DNA of 10,993 nucleotides from CAYJAD01 sp964372165 (GCA_964372165.1 CAYJPT010000074.1:1-10993), one strand, 5' to 3'; shown: positions 1 to 8,608, counted from the stretch's first letter. Notes: a model not told the origin generated them from the sequence alone. Numbers and translations are program-made.

Positions 1-29
1 GCATTTCCTTAAATAACTAGGAATTATAG

Positions 30-1364
30 ATGAAAATTTTTTTAGGAACCAGTAATATTTCTTCACTCATGGACGAGTTGCGTTATGGATTTGAAAAGTG
101 TGGACACAGTGTGTTTAGTATGAACACACATCCACACCCCATTGTATCCCCAACAGATTGTGATTATACAACGGTGATTGAAAAACATTTGGATGAATTT
201 AAACAAAATAACCCTGATGCTACAAAAAAAATGTGCTCTGCACAAGAAAGAAAAATACTATCCGATCTTAACCACTATGCTCTATATCAGGCTCTTCAAT
301 CAGATATAGCCATATTTTTATGGAGTACACTTACAGCAAATCAAGATGATCTTAACTTACTACGCCAACAAGGTGTTAAAACTGTGGTACTTTTTTGTGG
401 TACTGAAGCACGAGTTTTGCCTGTAGACAATACTTTTCGTGAAATTTTAAAATATGTACCCACCAAATACGCTAACACAGATTTTAGTGTGCCCTTAAAA
501 TATGTTCGCCATGCAGAAAAATACGCGGATCTTATTTTAGGAAATACCACATGCAATTTACGTCCATCCTATGTTCCTATTTGGTATCCGCTAGTATATG
601 AAAATATTCCTTTTCATGTTTCTGATTCTGATGAACCTGTGGTTGCACACGCACCTTCTAGCAGAAGGAGTAAAAGCTCAAATATTTGGTTTGAGATAGT
701 TTCAGATTTATATAAAGAAGGTTTGAAATTTAAATTTGTTCTTATTGAGGATATGCCGCGCTCAAAATTTTTAAAAAAATTGGCTGGAGTAGACATTATG
801 TGTGATGGGATTTCTCACAGTGGCAAACTTTCCAGAGAAGCCATGGCTGCAGGTTGTGCAGTGCTTACAGGTACGTCAGAATCAGGTCCATACTTAGATC
901 TTGTGCGCGAAGACGAAGCTATTATGCGTAAACTTTTTGCTATAACTCCCAACTCATTACACGATAAAATAATTCAAGAAGAGCATCTAAAAAAGCATTG
1001 GTACTATTATCCTGAGCATAACCCCATGGTTGCAGTTTCACGAGAAACTGCAAAGGATAGGTTACGTGAGCTTATTATTGACAAACAAAAAAGGCGTGAG
1101 CTTGCCATACGTGGTAGACAAACTGTAGAAAAGTTTTGTAGCCCTGTAACTGTGGCAAAGGATATTTTAGAAATTTTAGAAAATCCGCAAGCCGTTCCAT
1201 CTCAGCTTAAACTTGCTTTTTACTATTCAGTTTTATATCATAAGCATATGCCTCAATCACAAGAAGAAATTAATATGCTAAATGAAGGGACGGATATTGT
1301 ACGTGATTGCTCATGGTATAAGTTTTTACATAAACCATTTCGACGCAATGGACTAATCTTCTAG
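30..1364 (+). CDS. GT-B fold glycosyltransferase (GT4-like), 444 aa
   Basis: Probable glycosyltransferase that moves a sugar from a nucleotide donor to a growing surface glycan in the cytoplasm. The N-terminal half starts with a Rossmann-type strand (KIFLGTSNISSLMDELRYGF, residues 2-21) and holds a VVLFCGTEAR strand-turn near 119-128. The C-terminal half reads like the GT-B donor domain: VVAHAPSSRRSK (204-215), then FKFVLIEDM (234-242), GVDIMCDG (253-260) and SREAMAAGCAVLTG (268-281), where E270 sits at the usual donor-binding glutamate position. The start is well supported by AGGA at 19-22, 7 bases upstream of ATG. There is no signal peptide or membrane segment. It is the first gene of a same-strand run, with 26 bases to the next gene. 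The family call rests on the C-terminal pattern. The substrate is unknown, and the N-terminal half is too divergent to name a subfamily. Confidence 0.75.
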   Translation: MKIFLGTSNISSLMDELRYGFEKCGHSVFSMNTHPHPIVSPTDCDYTTVIEKHLDEFKQNNPDATKKMCSAQERKILSDLNHYALYQALQSDIAIFLWSTLTANQDDLNLLRQQGVKTVVLFCGTEARVLPVDNTFREILKYVPTKYANTDFSVPLKYVRHAEKYADLILGNTTCNLRPSYVPIWYPLVYENIPFHVSDSDEPVVAHAPSSRRSKSSNIWFEIVSDLYKEGLKFKFVLIEDMPRSKFLKKLAGVDIMCDGISHSGKLSREAMAAGCAVLTGTSESGPYLDLVREDEAIMRKLFAITPNSLHDKIIQEEHLKKHWYYYPEHNPMVAVSRETAKDRLRELIIDKQKRRELAIRGRQTVEKFCSPVTVAKDILEILENPQAVPSQLKLAFYYSVLYHKHMPQSQEEINMLNEGTDIVRDCSWYKFLHKPFRRNGLIF

Positions 1365-1390
1365 CATGCGTATTTTCTTTAGGATATATT

Positions 1391-2722
1391 GTGAATACTC
1401 TCTTTCGTAATGATGATGTAAGTTGTGAAACATTAGTAGAGCAGTTTAAACACTTTTGTGCTGTTTTTCATAAATATGGCTATTTGCAACTTCATGGTAT
1501 TACGCTTAATGGCTGGACAGAAGAGCGTTTTGAAGTATCTGATAAATGCAATGGTATTTATTCTTTTTCAAAACCCATAGATCAAATGAACCCAAAAGAA
1601 ATTATACAAGCTTCACAAGGTAAATTTTTAGGAGATAATAAAGAGCTTGTAGATTATATCAATAAAATCCCAGACCCTATTGCTTTACATGGTAAATATC
1701 ATTATAATTTCACTCAATTAAGTGAGGCTGAGCAAGAAGAGGATATTGTTGCAAGCTTAAAAATTTGCTCTGAGCTTTTTCCGCATAAAGTTATTAAAGA
1801 TTTTATTCCTCCATACAATGCCTATAATGTTTCAACTCAAAAAATTTGTAAAAAATACGGTTTGACCTTACATACAGATCAAGGAGCACACCTTGAAGCC
1901 ATGATACATTATGCCAATCAATGTGCATTGGAAGAAGGGCAAGAATATCGCTACCATCACCATAGATTTTATAATAGCTCTACCTTTAATCATTATGATT
2001 TATCTATTGAAAAGCTAAATCGTTTTTTTATGGAAACATCTACACTGCGCCCTATTTTAAGTATTGCAGAATATGAGCTTTGCATTAAACAACATGAAGC
2101 GCAAGCGTGGTATGGTTACGCTTATAAAAATTTTGAAAAATTACAGCAATGCTATTTACCATATTGGTGGATTAGGGAAAATGTGCAACGCTTTGCAAGT
2201 GTGGTAGAAACAGGTTGTGGTGCTGGCGGTGTTTTACATATGTTATGGCATGAGGGTTTTAATAATCTTTTTGGCTATGATATTGATGAAAAAAGTATTA
2301 ATGCAGCTCGGTGTATCTTAACAAAAATGAATTCCAATATACAATTCTTTGTGCATGATTGTACGAGGAATTTAGGTAAAAAAACTTTTGATGTTATTCT
2401 TGGTATGAACTGGATTTATTTATTAGAAAACTTTGGATTAGAAAAATTTATCCAAATTATGATACCACACCTTAATGATAATGGTTTTTTTGTTTTTGAT
2501 ACAATTGACAGCTCTTTCAATAAAAATCCACTACATATGTATTATACTCAGGATTGGAAAAAAGAAGAAAGTAAGCGTGCACCGTCAGAATATAAAGAAC
2601 GATTTGCAGAACAAGAAGTAAAAGAGCTGCTTATCAAAGCAGGGATGACCCATATTAAAACCTTTGATGTACAATATACCATTCCACGTAAAGTATATGT
2701 TTTTCAAAAAAATATTCAATAA
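1391..2722 (+). CDS. Bifunctional polysaccharide deacetylase-like / SAM methyltransferase fusion, 443 aa
   Basis: Two enzyme domains in one chain. Residues 1 to about 215 look like a NodB/CE4-type metal-dependent deacetylase. RNDD at 6-9 is motif 1 (D8 catalytic base, D9 metal ligand), HGKYH at 100-104 gives the two metal histidines, FIPPYNAYN at 138-146 is the next conserved loop, and HHHR at 189-192 may supply the late histidine. Residues about 235-443 form a class I methyltransferase: the glycine-rich SAM loop ETGCGAGG at 273-280, the acidic end of strand 2 at GYDIDE (295-300), and FDVILGMNWIYLLE at 333-346. The start is GTG, chosen because AGGA at 1381-1384 lies 6 bases upstream and the RNDD motif must follow closely. 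The stop overlaps the next ATG by one base. A plausible job is trimming an N-acetyl group and methylating the same sugar, but this is inference. The domain assignment is solid; the joint substrate is unknown. Confidence 0.8.
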   Translation: MNTLFRNDDVSCETLVEQFKHFCAVFHKYGYLQLHGITLNGWTEERFEVSDKCNGIYSFSKPIDQMNPKEIIQASQGKFLGDNKELVDYINKIPDPIALHGKYHYNFTQLSEAEQEEDIVASLKICSELFPHKVIKDFIPPYNAYNVSTQKICKKYGLTLHTDQGAHLEAMIHYANQCALEEGQEYRYHHHRFYNSSTFNHYDLSIEKLNRFFMETSTLRPILSIAEYELCIKQHEAQAWYGYAYKNFEKLQQCYLPYWWIRENVQRFASVVETGCGAGGVLHMLWHEGFNNLFGYDIDEKSINAARCILTKMNSNIQFFVHDCTRNLGKKTFDVILGMNWIYLLENFGLEKFIQIMIPHLNDNGFFVFDTIDSSFNKNPLHMYYTQDWKKEESKRAPSEYKERFAEQEVKELLIKAGMTHIKTFDVQYTIPRKVYVFQKNIQ

Positions 2723-3828
2723 TGCATCCCATAACTTTAGTAATTCCAAATATTGAATGCGGTGGCGCAGAAAGAGTAATAACTCATCTTGCTAATTGGC
2801 TTATTTTACATGGTCATAATGTACAACTTATTACCTTTGACAAAAAAGATAAGGAATTGCCCCTACACCAAAATGTGCAGCGTTTTTTTATCACATCACA
2901 TAAAAAGGACTTTGTACAAGATTCAAACTACATGGAAGAAGCCAATGTTAAAGCTTTGCAGCATATTTTAGTAAAAATTCAAGCACGTAATATTATCTCT
3001 TTTTTACCACGTATGAATGTGCGCGTACTAAAAGCAGCACCTACACAAGCAAAAGTAATAATATCTGAACGCACATATCCACCATTACGAGCAGATTTTA
3101 CCCTTGAACTTAAAAATCTATGTCAAAAGTACTATGCCAAGGCTCATGCCATGGTAGTGCTTACACAACGTTGCGCTGATGATTGGGCATATACATTGGT
3201 AGAGCACAATAAAGTGCATATTATTCCAAACCCTATTATGCCACATCAAGGTCCAAAATATACATTGCCAAATGATTTCACACAAAAAAATCTACAAAAA
3301 CAACCATATATATTGTTTGTAGGGCGATTAAATGCTGATAAAGGATGCTTGGACTTGCTTGAAGCTTTTGCTGTTTTGCATGGCAAATATAGTGAATTGC
3401 GATTAGTTATAGTTGGCAATGGTCCTTTAAAGCAACAATTAATTGAAACATCCAAGGCCTTGCATATTGATGAGCAAGTTCTTTTTGTAGGACAATGCGA
3501 TAATCCAACGCAATTATATCTCAATGCTCATTTTTTTGTACTACCTTCAAATTTTGAAGGTTATCCCAACACTTTACATGAAGCTATGTTTTATGGCTGT
3601 GCTTGCATTGCTGCTGATTGCCCTACAGGACCACGAGAAATGCTTGGCAATAATGAACGTGGTTTGCTGTTTACTCCCAATGATATAACTATGCTTGTAA
3701 AGCACATGGAATATTTACATATAAATAAATCTAAACGTGAACAATACGCACAGCTTGCTCAAAGTTTTGTAAGCAATCACAGCGATGAAAAAATATTTCC
3801 GCTGTGGTTGAGGTTATTTGAGGTGTAA
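2722..3828 (+). CDS. Glycosyltransferase family 4 protein, 368 aa
   Basis: Retaining GT-B glycosyltransferase, expected to act on the cytoplasmic face of the inner membrane in polysaccharide assembly. The N-terminus has the family's glycine-rich acceptor-side loop, NIECGGAERVITHLANWL (10-27). The donor domain opens with ILFVGRLNADKG (197-208), followed by LRLVIVGNGPL (226-236), VLFVGQ (253-258) and FVLPSNFEGYPNTLHEAM (272-289). The last contains the EX7E motif (E279 and E287) that contacts the nucleotide-sugar. The length is normal for GT4. The ATG overlaps the preceding TAA, which suggests translational coupling. The gene ends one base before the start of the next. It resembles enzymes that add HexNAc or hexose in O-antigen and N-glycan-like pathways (PglH/PglJ-type), but the sugar cannot be read from the sequence. 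Confidence 0.9.
   Translation: MHPITLVIPNIECGGAERVITHLANWLILHGHNVQLITFDKKDKELPLHQNVQRFFITSHKKDFVQDSNYMEEANVKALQHILVKIQARNIISFLPRMNVRVLKAAPTQAKVIISERTYPPLRADFTLELKNLCQKYYAKAHAMVVLTQRCADDWAYTLVEHNKVHIIPNPIMPHQGPKYTLPNDFTQKNLQKQPYILFVGRLNADKGCLDLLEAFAVLHGKYSELRLVIVGNGPLKQQLIETSKALHIDEQVLFVGQCDNPTQLYLNAHFFVLPSNFEGYPNTLHEAMFYGCACIAADCPTGPREMLGNNERGLLFTPNDITMLVKHMEYLHINKSKREQYAQLAQSFVSNHSDEKIFPLWLRLFEV
3820..3824 (+). promoter_or_regulatory. Ribosome binding site GAGGT that fixes the amidotransferase start
   Basis: GAGGT lies inside the last codons of the preceding glycosyltransferase gene, 5 bases before ATG 3830. It supports that ATG over the in-frame TTG at 3818. The TTG lies upstream of this site and would bury the catalytic cysteine at position 6. 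Confidence 0.7.
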
Positions 3829-3829
3829 T

Positions 3830-5725
3830 ATGTGTGGCATTTGTGGTTTATTATCTAATAAAGCTCTTAAAGATGAAGACTATAAAGCTGTAAACAATAT
3901 GATTAGCGCATTGACGCATCGTGGGCCTGATAGTCATGGTCTTGCGCAATTGCCTTGCTTATTATTAGGTGGAACTAGATTAGCAATTTTAGATGTTGAA
4001 GCAAATAATACACAACCTATACAAAGTGCCAATGAACGCTTTATCATGGTATTTAATGGTGAAATATATAATTTTTTGGAATTACGGCAACACTTAAAGC
4101 ACAAAGGTCATGCTTTTAGAACATCTACAGATAGCGAAGTCCTTTTGGAATATCTGGCTTTATATGGCAAAAAAGCCTTAAAAGACTTAAATGGTATGTT
4201 TTCATTTGCGCTTTGGGACAAAATGAAGAAATCATTGTTGATTGCTAGGGATCGCTTTGGTCAAAAGCCTCTCTATTATACTAAAATTGATAATAAACTT
4301 CTTTTTTCGTCGGAAATTATGCCGCTTTTTTCTCATCCTTGTGTTTCACGCACAGCAAACTTAAATGCAATCTTTCATTACCTTACAATACAATCAATAC
4401 CTGATCCTTTTTCTGCTTTTTCAAATATTTACAAACTGCCTCCTGGGCATTTTATGGAAATCAGCCATGATTTGCAATTTAAGCTTGAGGCCTATTGGCA
4501 TGCTGATAATATAACAAGCTTTCAAGGTAATGCAGAAGAAGCTGAAGAAGAACTTAATTATTTACTTAAAAATGCTGTACAGCGGCATTTAATAAGCAAC
4601 GTTCCTTTAGGTATATTTTTATCGGGTGGGGTAGACTCTTCTCTTATTACTGCCCTTGCTTCTAAGGAACAATTGCGTATACAAACTTTTGCCATGGGTT
4701 TTGATGAACAAAGTCACGATGAAAGAGCCTTTGCAAAAAAAGTAGCAATGCATTGCAATACAAATCACCATGAATTAAGCACAAAATACTCTTTACCTGA
4801 TTTATTGCCTAAAATTATTCAGCATTTTGGAGAACCTTTTGCAGATTCTTCTGTAATCCCCACATGGCTATTGTGCCAAGCAGTACGAAAGCAGGTTACT
4901 GTGGCATTATCCGGTGATGGTGGAGATGATTTATTTAGTGGTTATGCTCGCTATGTACCTGCTATGCTCTATGCTAGAGATAATTCATATGAACCTAATA
5001 CTTTAAAAATGCATAAAAATTTGCTGGATAGTGTTGGCGTATATGTACCCCAAGACATGCTTACTAAGCTAAGCCCAGCATTAAGTCGTTATTTTTATTA
5101 TTGGGCTACCTTTGCTGATGCAAGAAAATATTCTATTTGCAAAAAAGATACGCTTAGTCATGTCAACCCATCAACAACTTTACAATTTTTACTGCAACAA
5201 TTTGCATATAAACCAAATAATTGTGAAGCCGATAATATACGTCTTTTTGAATTAAAATATTATCTTGCCTCAACTCTTTTGCCAAAGATTGACATATCGG
5301 CAATGGCTTCGTCACTAGAAGTGCGTGCACCATTTTTAGATTCGCATGTGGCTGAATTTGCCATTTCTCTTCCTGTGCAATTGCGCTTATATACGCATAA
5401 GGATAAGACAAAGGGATCATTAAGTAATGGTATAGAAACAAAATGGTTATTAAAAAAATTAGCTAGTAGATATCTTACAAAATCCATTGTATATCGTAAA
5501 AAGCAGGGTTTTGGTATTCCGCTTAACAAATGGTTAAAAAATCAATTTAAAGAAATGCTTTGCGATACTTTACTAACAGGGCAGCCAACTATATATGAAT
5601 GGGTAAAAAAAGATGAGGTTCAAAAATTAGTGTATGAACATTTGCATGAAAAAAATGAACATTCGTATAGAATTTGGGCCTTATTTATGCTTGAAATTTG
5701 GTCAAAATATTGCCTAAAAGGATAG
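3830..5725 (+). CDS. asnB: Glutamine-hydrolysing asparagine synthase family amidotransferase, 631 aa
   Basis: Class II glutamine amidotransferase. It takes ammonia from glutamine and uses ATP to adenylate a carboxylate, yielding an amide. The N-terminal Ntn-hydrolase domain starts MCGICGLL, so Cys2 becomes the N-terminal nucleophile after Met removal. It continues with HRGPDS (30-35), R50 in GGTRLAILD, NGEIYN (76-81) and DRFGQKPLYY (141-150). The synthetase domain has the PP-loop SGGVDS (265-270), EPFADSS (335-341) and SGDGGDDLFSGY (361-372), so both active sites look intact. The length fits the roughly 600-residue bacterial AsnB type. Members of this family inside O-antigen and capsule clusters (for example WbpS-like proteins) amidate uronic acids, and this location suggests the same. 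Ordinary asparagine synthesis remains possible. It sits one base after the preceding stop. Confidence 0.93.
   Translation: MCGICGLLSNKALKDEDYKAVNNMISALTHRGPDSHGLAQLPCLLLGGTRLAILDVEANNTQPIQSANERFIMVFNGEIYNFLELRQHLKHKGHAFRTSTDSEVLLEYLALYGKKALKDLNGMFSFALWDKMKKSLLIARDRFGQKPLYYTKIDNKLLFSSEIMPLFSHPCVSRTANLNAIFHYLTIQSIPDPFSAFSNIYKLPPGHFMEISHDLQFKLEAYWHADNITSFQGNAEEAEEELNYLLKNAVQRHLISNVPLGIFLSGGVDSSLITALASKEQLRIQTFAMGFDEQSHDERAFAKKVAMHCNTNHHELSTKYSLPDLLPKIIQHFGEPFADSSVIPTWLLCQAVRKQVTVALSGDGGDDLFSGYARYVPAMLYARDNSYEPNTLKMHKNLLDSVGVYVPQDMLTKLSPALSRYFYYWATFADARKYSICKKDTLSHVNPSTTLQFLLQQFAYKPNNCEADNIRLFELKYYLASTLLPKIDISAMASSLEVRAPFLDSHVAEFAISLPVQLRLYTHKDKTKGSLSNGIETKWLLKKLASRYLTKSIVYRKKQGFGIPLNKWLKNQFKEMLCDTLLTGQPTIYEWVKKDEVQKLVYEHLHEKNEHSYRIWALFMLEIWSKYCLKG
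5719..5722 (+). promoter_or_regulatory. Ribosome binding site AGGA deciding between two ATGs
   Basis: AGGA lies 3 bases before ATG 5726 and 9 bases before ATG 5732. Other genes here use 6-7 bases of spacing, so 5732 fits better. The two candidates differ by only two residues. Confidence 0.5.
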
Positions 5726-5731
5726 ATGTAC

Positions 5732-7570
5732 ATGTCACAAAAAAATATTCATGTTCTTCTTGTAAAGCCCAGTCAGAATACGTGGTTTCCTATAGGTTAT
5801 ATGTATTTGGTTGCAGCGTGGCGATTGCTTAATATTAAGATAGATTTTATTGATTTAGATATAGATAATTTAGAACATATCATCCAACATATGCAAAATA
5901 ATACTTATACTGCTGTATGTGCCGGGGGCATGGTTTCGTCATATGCTAGTATTAAGGATATTTTTTCTACGGTTAAGACCTCTTCTAAAACTACGCCTTG
6001 TATTGTAGGTGGGCCTTTAGCCACTAATATTTCTTTAGAGCATATTTTTGATCACCTTGGAGCAGATTTTGCCGTCTTAGGCGAAGCAGAAGAAAGCAGC
6101 GGCGCTCTATTGTTGCACCTTGCTTCAAATACTTCAGCATTGCCCAAAATAGCTGGAGTTGTACATAAAAACATTAGAACAAAACAAATAGATAATGGTT
6201 TTATACCGCCTATAAAGCCAAATATTCATACCTTACCTTATCCTGCCTATGATTTTTTTTCTACTCCCAAGGAAGAAGATGCAGAAATTCCCATGCAACT
6301 TACTCCCATTGCCACAGGACGTGGATGTATTGGCTCATGTGCATTTTGTAAACCACCTCATGGGCAATATCGCAAACGCAATGCGCTTGCCGTTATTAAT
6401 GAAATTGAACATCACTTAAAAACACAACATATAGATAATATATACTTTTATGATGAAATGTTTTTTGCTGATGCAGCGGATATACATGAGTTTTGTAAGC
6501 TTTATAAGAAAAAAGGCTTTAATATGCCTTGGCAATGTAATATGCGTGTAGATGGCCCCTTAGACGCTTTAGACATAATGGCTGATAGCTCTTGCACACA
6601 TATATCTTTTGGCTTTGAAAGCGTGTGTGACAGAGTGTTAAAAGCCATGAATAAACGTACTACTCATGCCATGCAGCTTGCAGCCATTGATGCATCTAAA
6701 CGAGCCGGTCTTTTTTGGAGACCTTTATGGATGGTTGGTAATTATTCAGAAACCAAAAATGAAATGCAAAAATCGTATGATTTTTTTAGAACAAATCTTC
6801 CCATAGCTCCGGCTGTTCTTATTACCTATCCTGATACACTTAATTATAAACGTGCTCAAAAAGAAGGTATTTTTGATAGCATAAATCCACATGATGAAAT
6901 TAGTTATATTACAAAATTATCAGATTGCTTTATAGGTAGCCTTTTTCCACGCATTACTAAATTTATGCATGCTAAATTACCGTATCTCAATATTTCTGCC
7001 ATGCCAACTCAAGAGCTTTTTGATATTATGAATAGTGAAAATAGCAAAATTACTCAAGCTATGCTTGGGCTAAACCCGCAAATATCACAAAATAATACTG
7101 TGTCTTGCATTTGCCCCACGTGTAAAAATCGTATTGCACTTATGTCGCCTAAGGGGCAACCATTTAATATTCATGCAACACGTTGCCCTTATTGTCACCC
7201 TCTTTGGTTGCATGTCTCACCAATGAGCCTAAAACCCTTTCAAGAAAAAATATGTAATAGTGATATACAAAAATTATTGAGCAAAAAACGTATTGCTATT
7301 ATTGATGATAACGAAACAACTGCCGCATTTTTTCTTATGAAAAACCTACTGCAAATTAATTGGAACACTATAGCCTGCTTTATAAAAACCGATGGTTATA
7401 AGGGTGAACATGTTTTTCATATTCCTGTATGCAATGTTGAAAGCTTACCATTTGATGTAGATTGCATATTAACTGTAGCAAAAACACAAAAAACTCGGCA
7501 TATTATAGAACGCATGCAAAAAAGTATACCTAGCGATGTACTTGTTTTAGATTTTTCATGTGAGGTATAA
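5732..7570 (+). CDS. B12-binding-type radical SAM protein with C-terminal zinc ribbon and Rossmann-like tail, 612 aa
   Basis: Four regions are visible. Residues 5 to about 140 resemble the cobalamin-binding domain of class B radical SAM enzymes: IHVLLVKPS at the start, then CIVGGPLAT (90-98) and AVLGEAEE (114-121). Its B12 histidine motif DXHXXG is absent, as in many relatives. The radical SAM core follows, with GRGCIGSCAFC (196-206) whose C199, C203 and C206 form the CX3CX2C iron-sulfur site, plus FYDEMFF (239-245) and FGFES (293-297). A zinc ribbon follows, with paired cysteines C461/C464 and C485/C488. The last 95 or so residues look like a Rossmann strand-helix unit (KRIAIIDDNE, then FHIPVCNVESL and CILTVAKTQ), similar in rhythm to PglD-type N-termini but without a glycine-rich loop. 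Known relatives perform methylation, ring rearrangement or thioether chemistry. The reaction here is unknown. The alternative start at 5726 adds two residues. Confidence 0.85.
   Translation: MSQKNIHVLLVKPSQNTWFPIGYMYLVAAWRLLNIKIDFIDLDIDNLEHIIQHMQNNTYTAVCAGGMVSSYASIKDIFSTVKTSSKTTPCIVGGPLATNISLEHIFDHLGADFAVLGEAEESSGALLLHLASNTSALPKIAGVVHKNIRTKQIDNGFIPPIKPNIHTLPYPAYDFFSTPKEEDAEIPMQLTPIATGRGCIGSCAFCKPPHGQYRKRNALAVINEIEHHLKTQHIDNIYFYDEMFFADAADIHEFCKLYKKKGFNMPWQCNMRVDGPLDALDIMADSSCTHISFGFESVCDRVLKAMNKRTTHAMQLAAIDASKRAGLFWRPLWMVGNYSETKNEMQKSYDFFRTNLPIAPAVLITYPDTLNYKRAQKEGIFDSINPHDEISYITKLSDCFIGSLFPRITKFMHAKLPYLNISAMPTQELFDIMNSENSKITQAMLGLNPQISQNNTVSCICPTCKNRIALMSPKGQPFNIHATRCPYCHPLWLHVSPMSLKPFQEKICNSDIQKLLSKKRIAIIDDNETTAAFFLMKNLLQINWNTIACFIKTDGYKGEHVFHIPVCNVESLPFDVDCILTVAKTQKTRHIIERMQKSIPSDVLVLDFSCEV
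7562..7565 (+). promoter_or_regulatory. Ribosome binding site GAGG with long spacing
   Basis: GAGG lies in the final codons of the radical SAM gene, 12 bases before ATG 7578, which is longer than at the other genes. The in-frame GTG at 7560 overlaps the region of this site and has no site of its own, so ATG 7578 is preferred. Weak initiation or coupling to the upstream gene is possible. Confidence 0.45.
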
Positions 7571-7577
7571 ATACTAT

Positions 7578-8549
7578 ATGCATACACACATACGTACTCA
7601 AAAACGTGTTTGCCCTATATGTGGTTCTGCTAAGGCAATGCTATGTTTTTTGCGTAAAGATCTTGCATATGAAAGTTCTAATCAAGACTATAGCGTTGTT
7701 AAATGCCAAGAATGTAGCTTGGGCTATATACAAAATATACCCTTAATAGAAGAATTTGATAAAATCTATCCTGAAGCATTTTATCAAAGTAACCGCCAAA
7801 ATTACGCTTTATCTGAACAACGTAATATGCATAAATTGACTATGGTTACAAGTAATTATGCACAATCATCAAAAGACATGCGTTTGTTAGATATTGGTTG
7901 TGCAGGTGGTGAATTTGTAAACTATGCCAGAGCACAAGGCATTGAAGCATATGGATATGATTGGACCACGTCTTTATCTTCAAAAGATTATTTATTTTAT
8001 TCTAATAATATATGGGAACATTTTCCTCAAAAAAACAGCTTTGATTGTGTAACTATGTGGGCTGTACTTGAGCATGTGCTTGATATTCAAAATTGCGTAA
8101 AGCATATTAGTCATGTATTAAAACCTAATGGAATTTGCATATTGCTTGTGACAAATTTTAATAGTATTCCAGGGCATTATATGCAGCAAGATGATATACC
8201 TCGCCATATTAACCTCTTTACTAAAAAAAGCCTTACCAGATTACTTAATTCCTATAATTTAAATGCCTATAAATGGGATTTCAGTAATGATATTTTTTCC
8301 GGTAGTCATCGTGGGTTGAGTGTTTTTTTATTAAAGCAACTATTTGGTGAGAAAAAAAGTGATATTGTTGCACAACATCGTGCACCAGGACGTAGAGAAG
8401 AGTTTTGCACTATGCTAAATGGCAAACCTTCAAAACTCATAAAATCACTTTGCAAATTTGATAATATAATAACTCCTTATATAAATTCACTTGCTAGTTT
8501 TTTACACCTTGGTATGAGTATGACTGTAATTGCAACTAAACATAAATAA
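7578..8549 (+). CDS. SAM-dependent methyltransferase with N-terminal zinc ribbon, 323 aa
   Basis: Cytoplasmic class I methyltransferase. A short zinc-ribbon head has two CXXC pairs, CPIC (C12, C15) and CQEC (C43, C46). The Rossmann methyltransferase core follows, with LLDIGCAGG (103-111) as the SAM-binding loop, the acidic residue of strand 2 in YGYDW (D128), FDCVTMWAVLEHV (155-167) as the post-motif II region, and LKPNG (181-185) before strand 5. PRHINLFTKKSL (208-219) is a phrase typical of the Methyltransf_23-like proteins common in sugar and polysaccharide clusters. The length is normal. The start is ATG, 7 bases after the previous stop. An alternative in-frame GTG at 7560 would add six residues but lacks a ribosome site. 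The likely target is a sugar hydroxyl, amine or carbon. Zinc-ribbon-headed C-methyltransferases of deoxysugar pathways are one known comparison, but the exact atom is not predictable. Confidence 0.88.
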   Translation: MHTHIRTQKRVCPICGSAKAMLCFLRKDLAYESSNQDYSVVKCQECSLGYIQNIPLIEEFDKIYPEAFYQSNRQNYALSEQRNMHKLTMVTSNYAQSSKDMRLLDIGCAGGEFVNYARAQGIEAYGYDWTTSLSSKDYLFYSNNIWEHFPQKNSFDCVTMWAVLEHVLDIQNCVKHISHVLKPNGICILLVTNFNSIPGHYMQQDDIPRHINLFTKKSLTRLLNSYNLNAYKWDFSNDIFSGSHRGLSVFLLKQLFGEKKSDIVAQHRAPGRREEFCTMLNGKPSKLIKSLCKFDNIITPYINSLASFLHLGMSMTVIATKHK

Positions 8550-8582
8550 TTGACTTTTTATTGTGCATGCAAAAAATATTTT
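8550..8582 (+). promoter_or_regulatory. Weak promoter candidate upstream of the third methyltransferase
   Basis: TTGACT at 8550-8555 is a good -35 match (5 of 6). The best downstream -10-like string is TATTTT at 8577-8582, with an over-long 21-base spacer; closer frames match poorly. A 122-base gap in an otherwise packed operon makes an internal promoter plausible, but the elements seen are weak. Confidence 0.25.
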
Positions 8583-8608
8583 AGATGTTTAAAAATACAA
8601 ATAAGTTA

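Noticed and set aside
3818..3829. In-frame TTG start for the asparagine synthase gene
   Set aside because: It would add four residues before the catalytic Cys2, which must be N-terminal after Met removal, and the ribosome site lies downstream of it.
5163..5529. Antisense open frames within the asparagine synthase gene
   Set aside because: They lie opposite strongly conserved synthetase-domain sequence and encode no recognisable protein.
7560..7577. GTG start for the zinc-ribbon methyltransferase
   Set aside because: The only ribosome-site-like sequence (GAGG) begins at 7562, overlapping this codon, so ATG 7578 is preferred.
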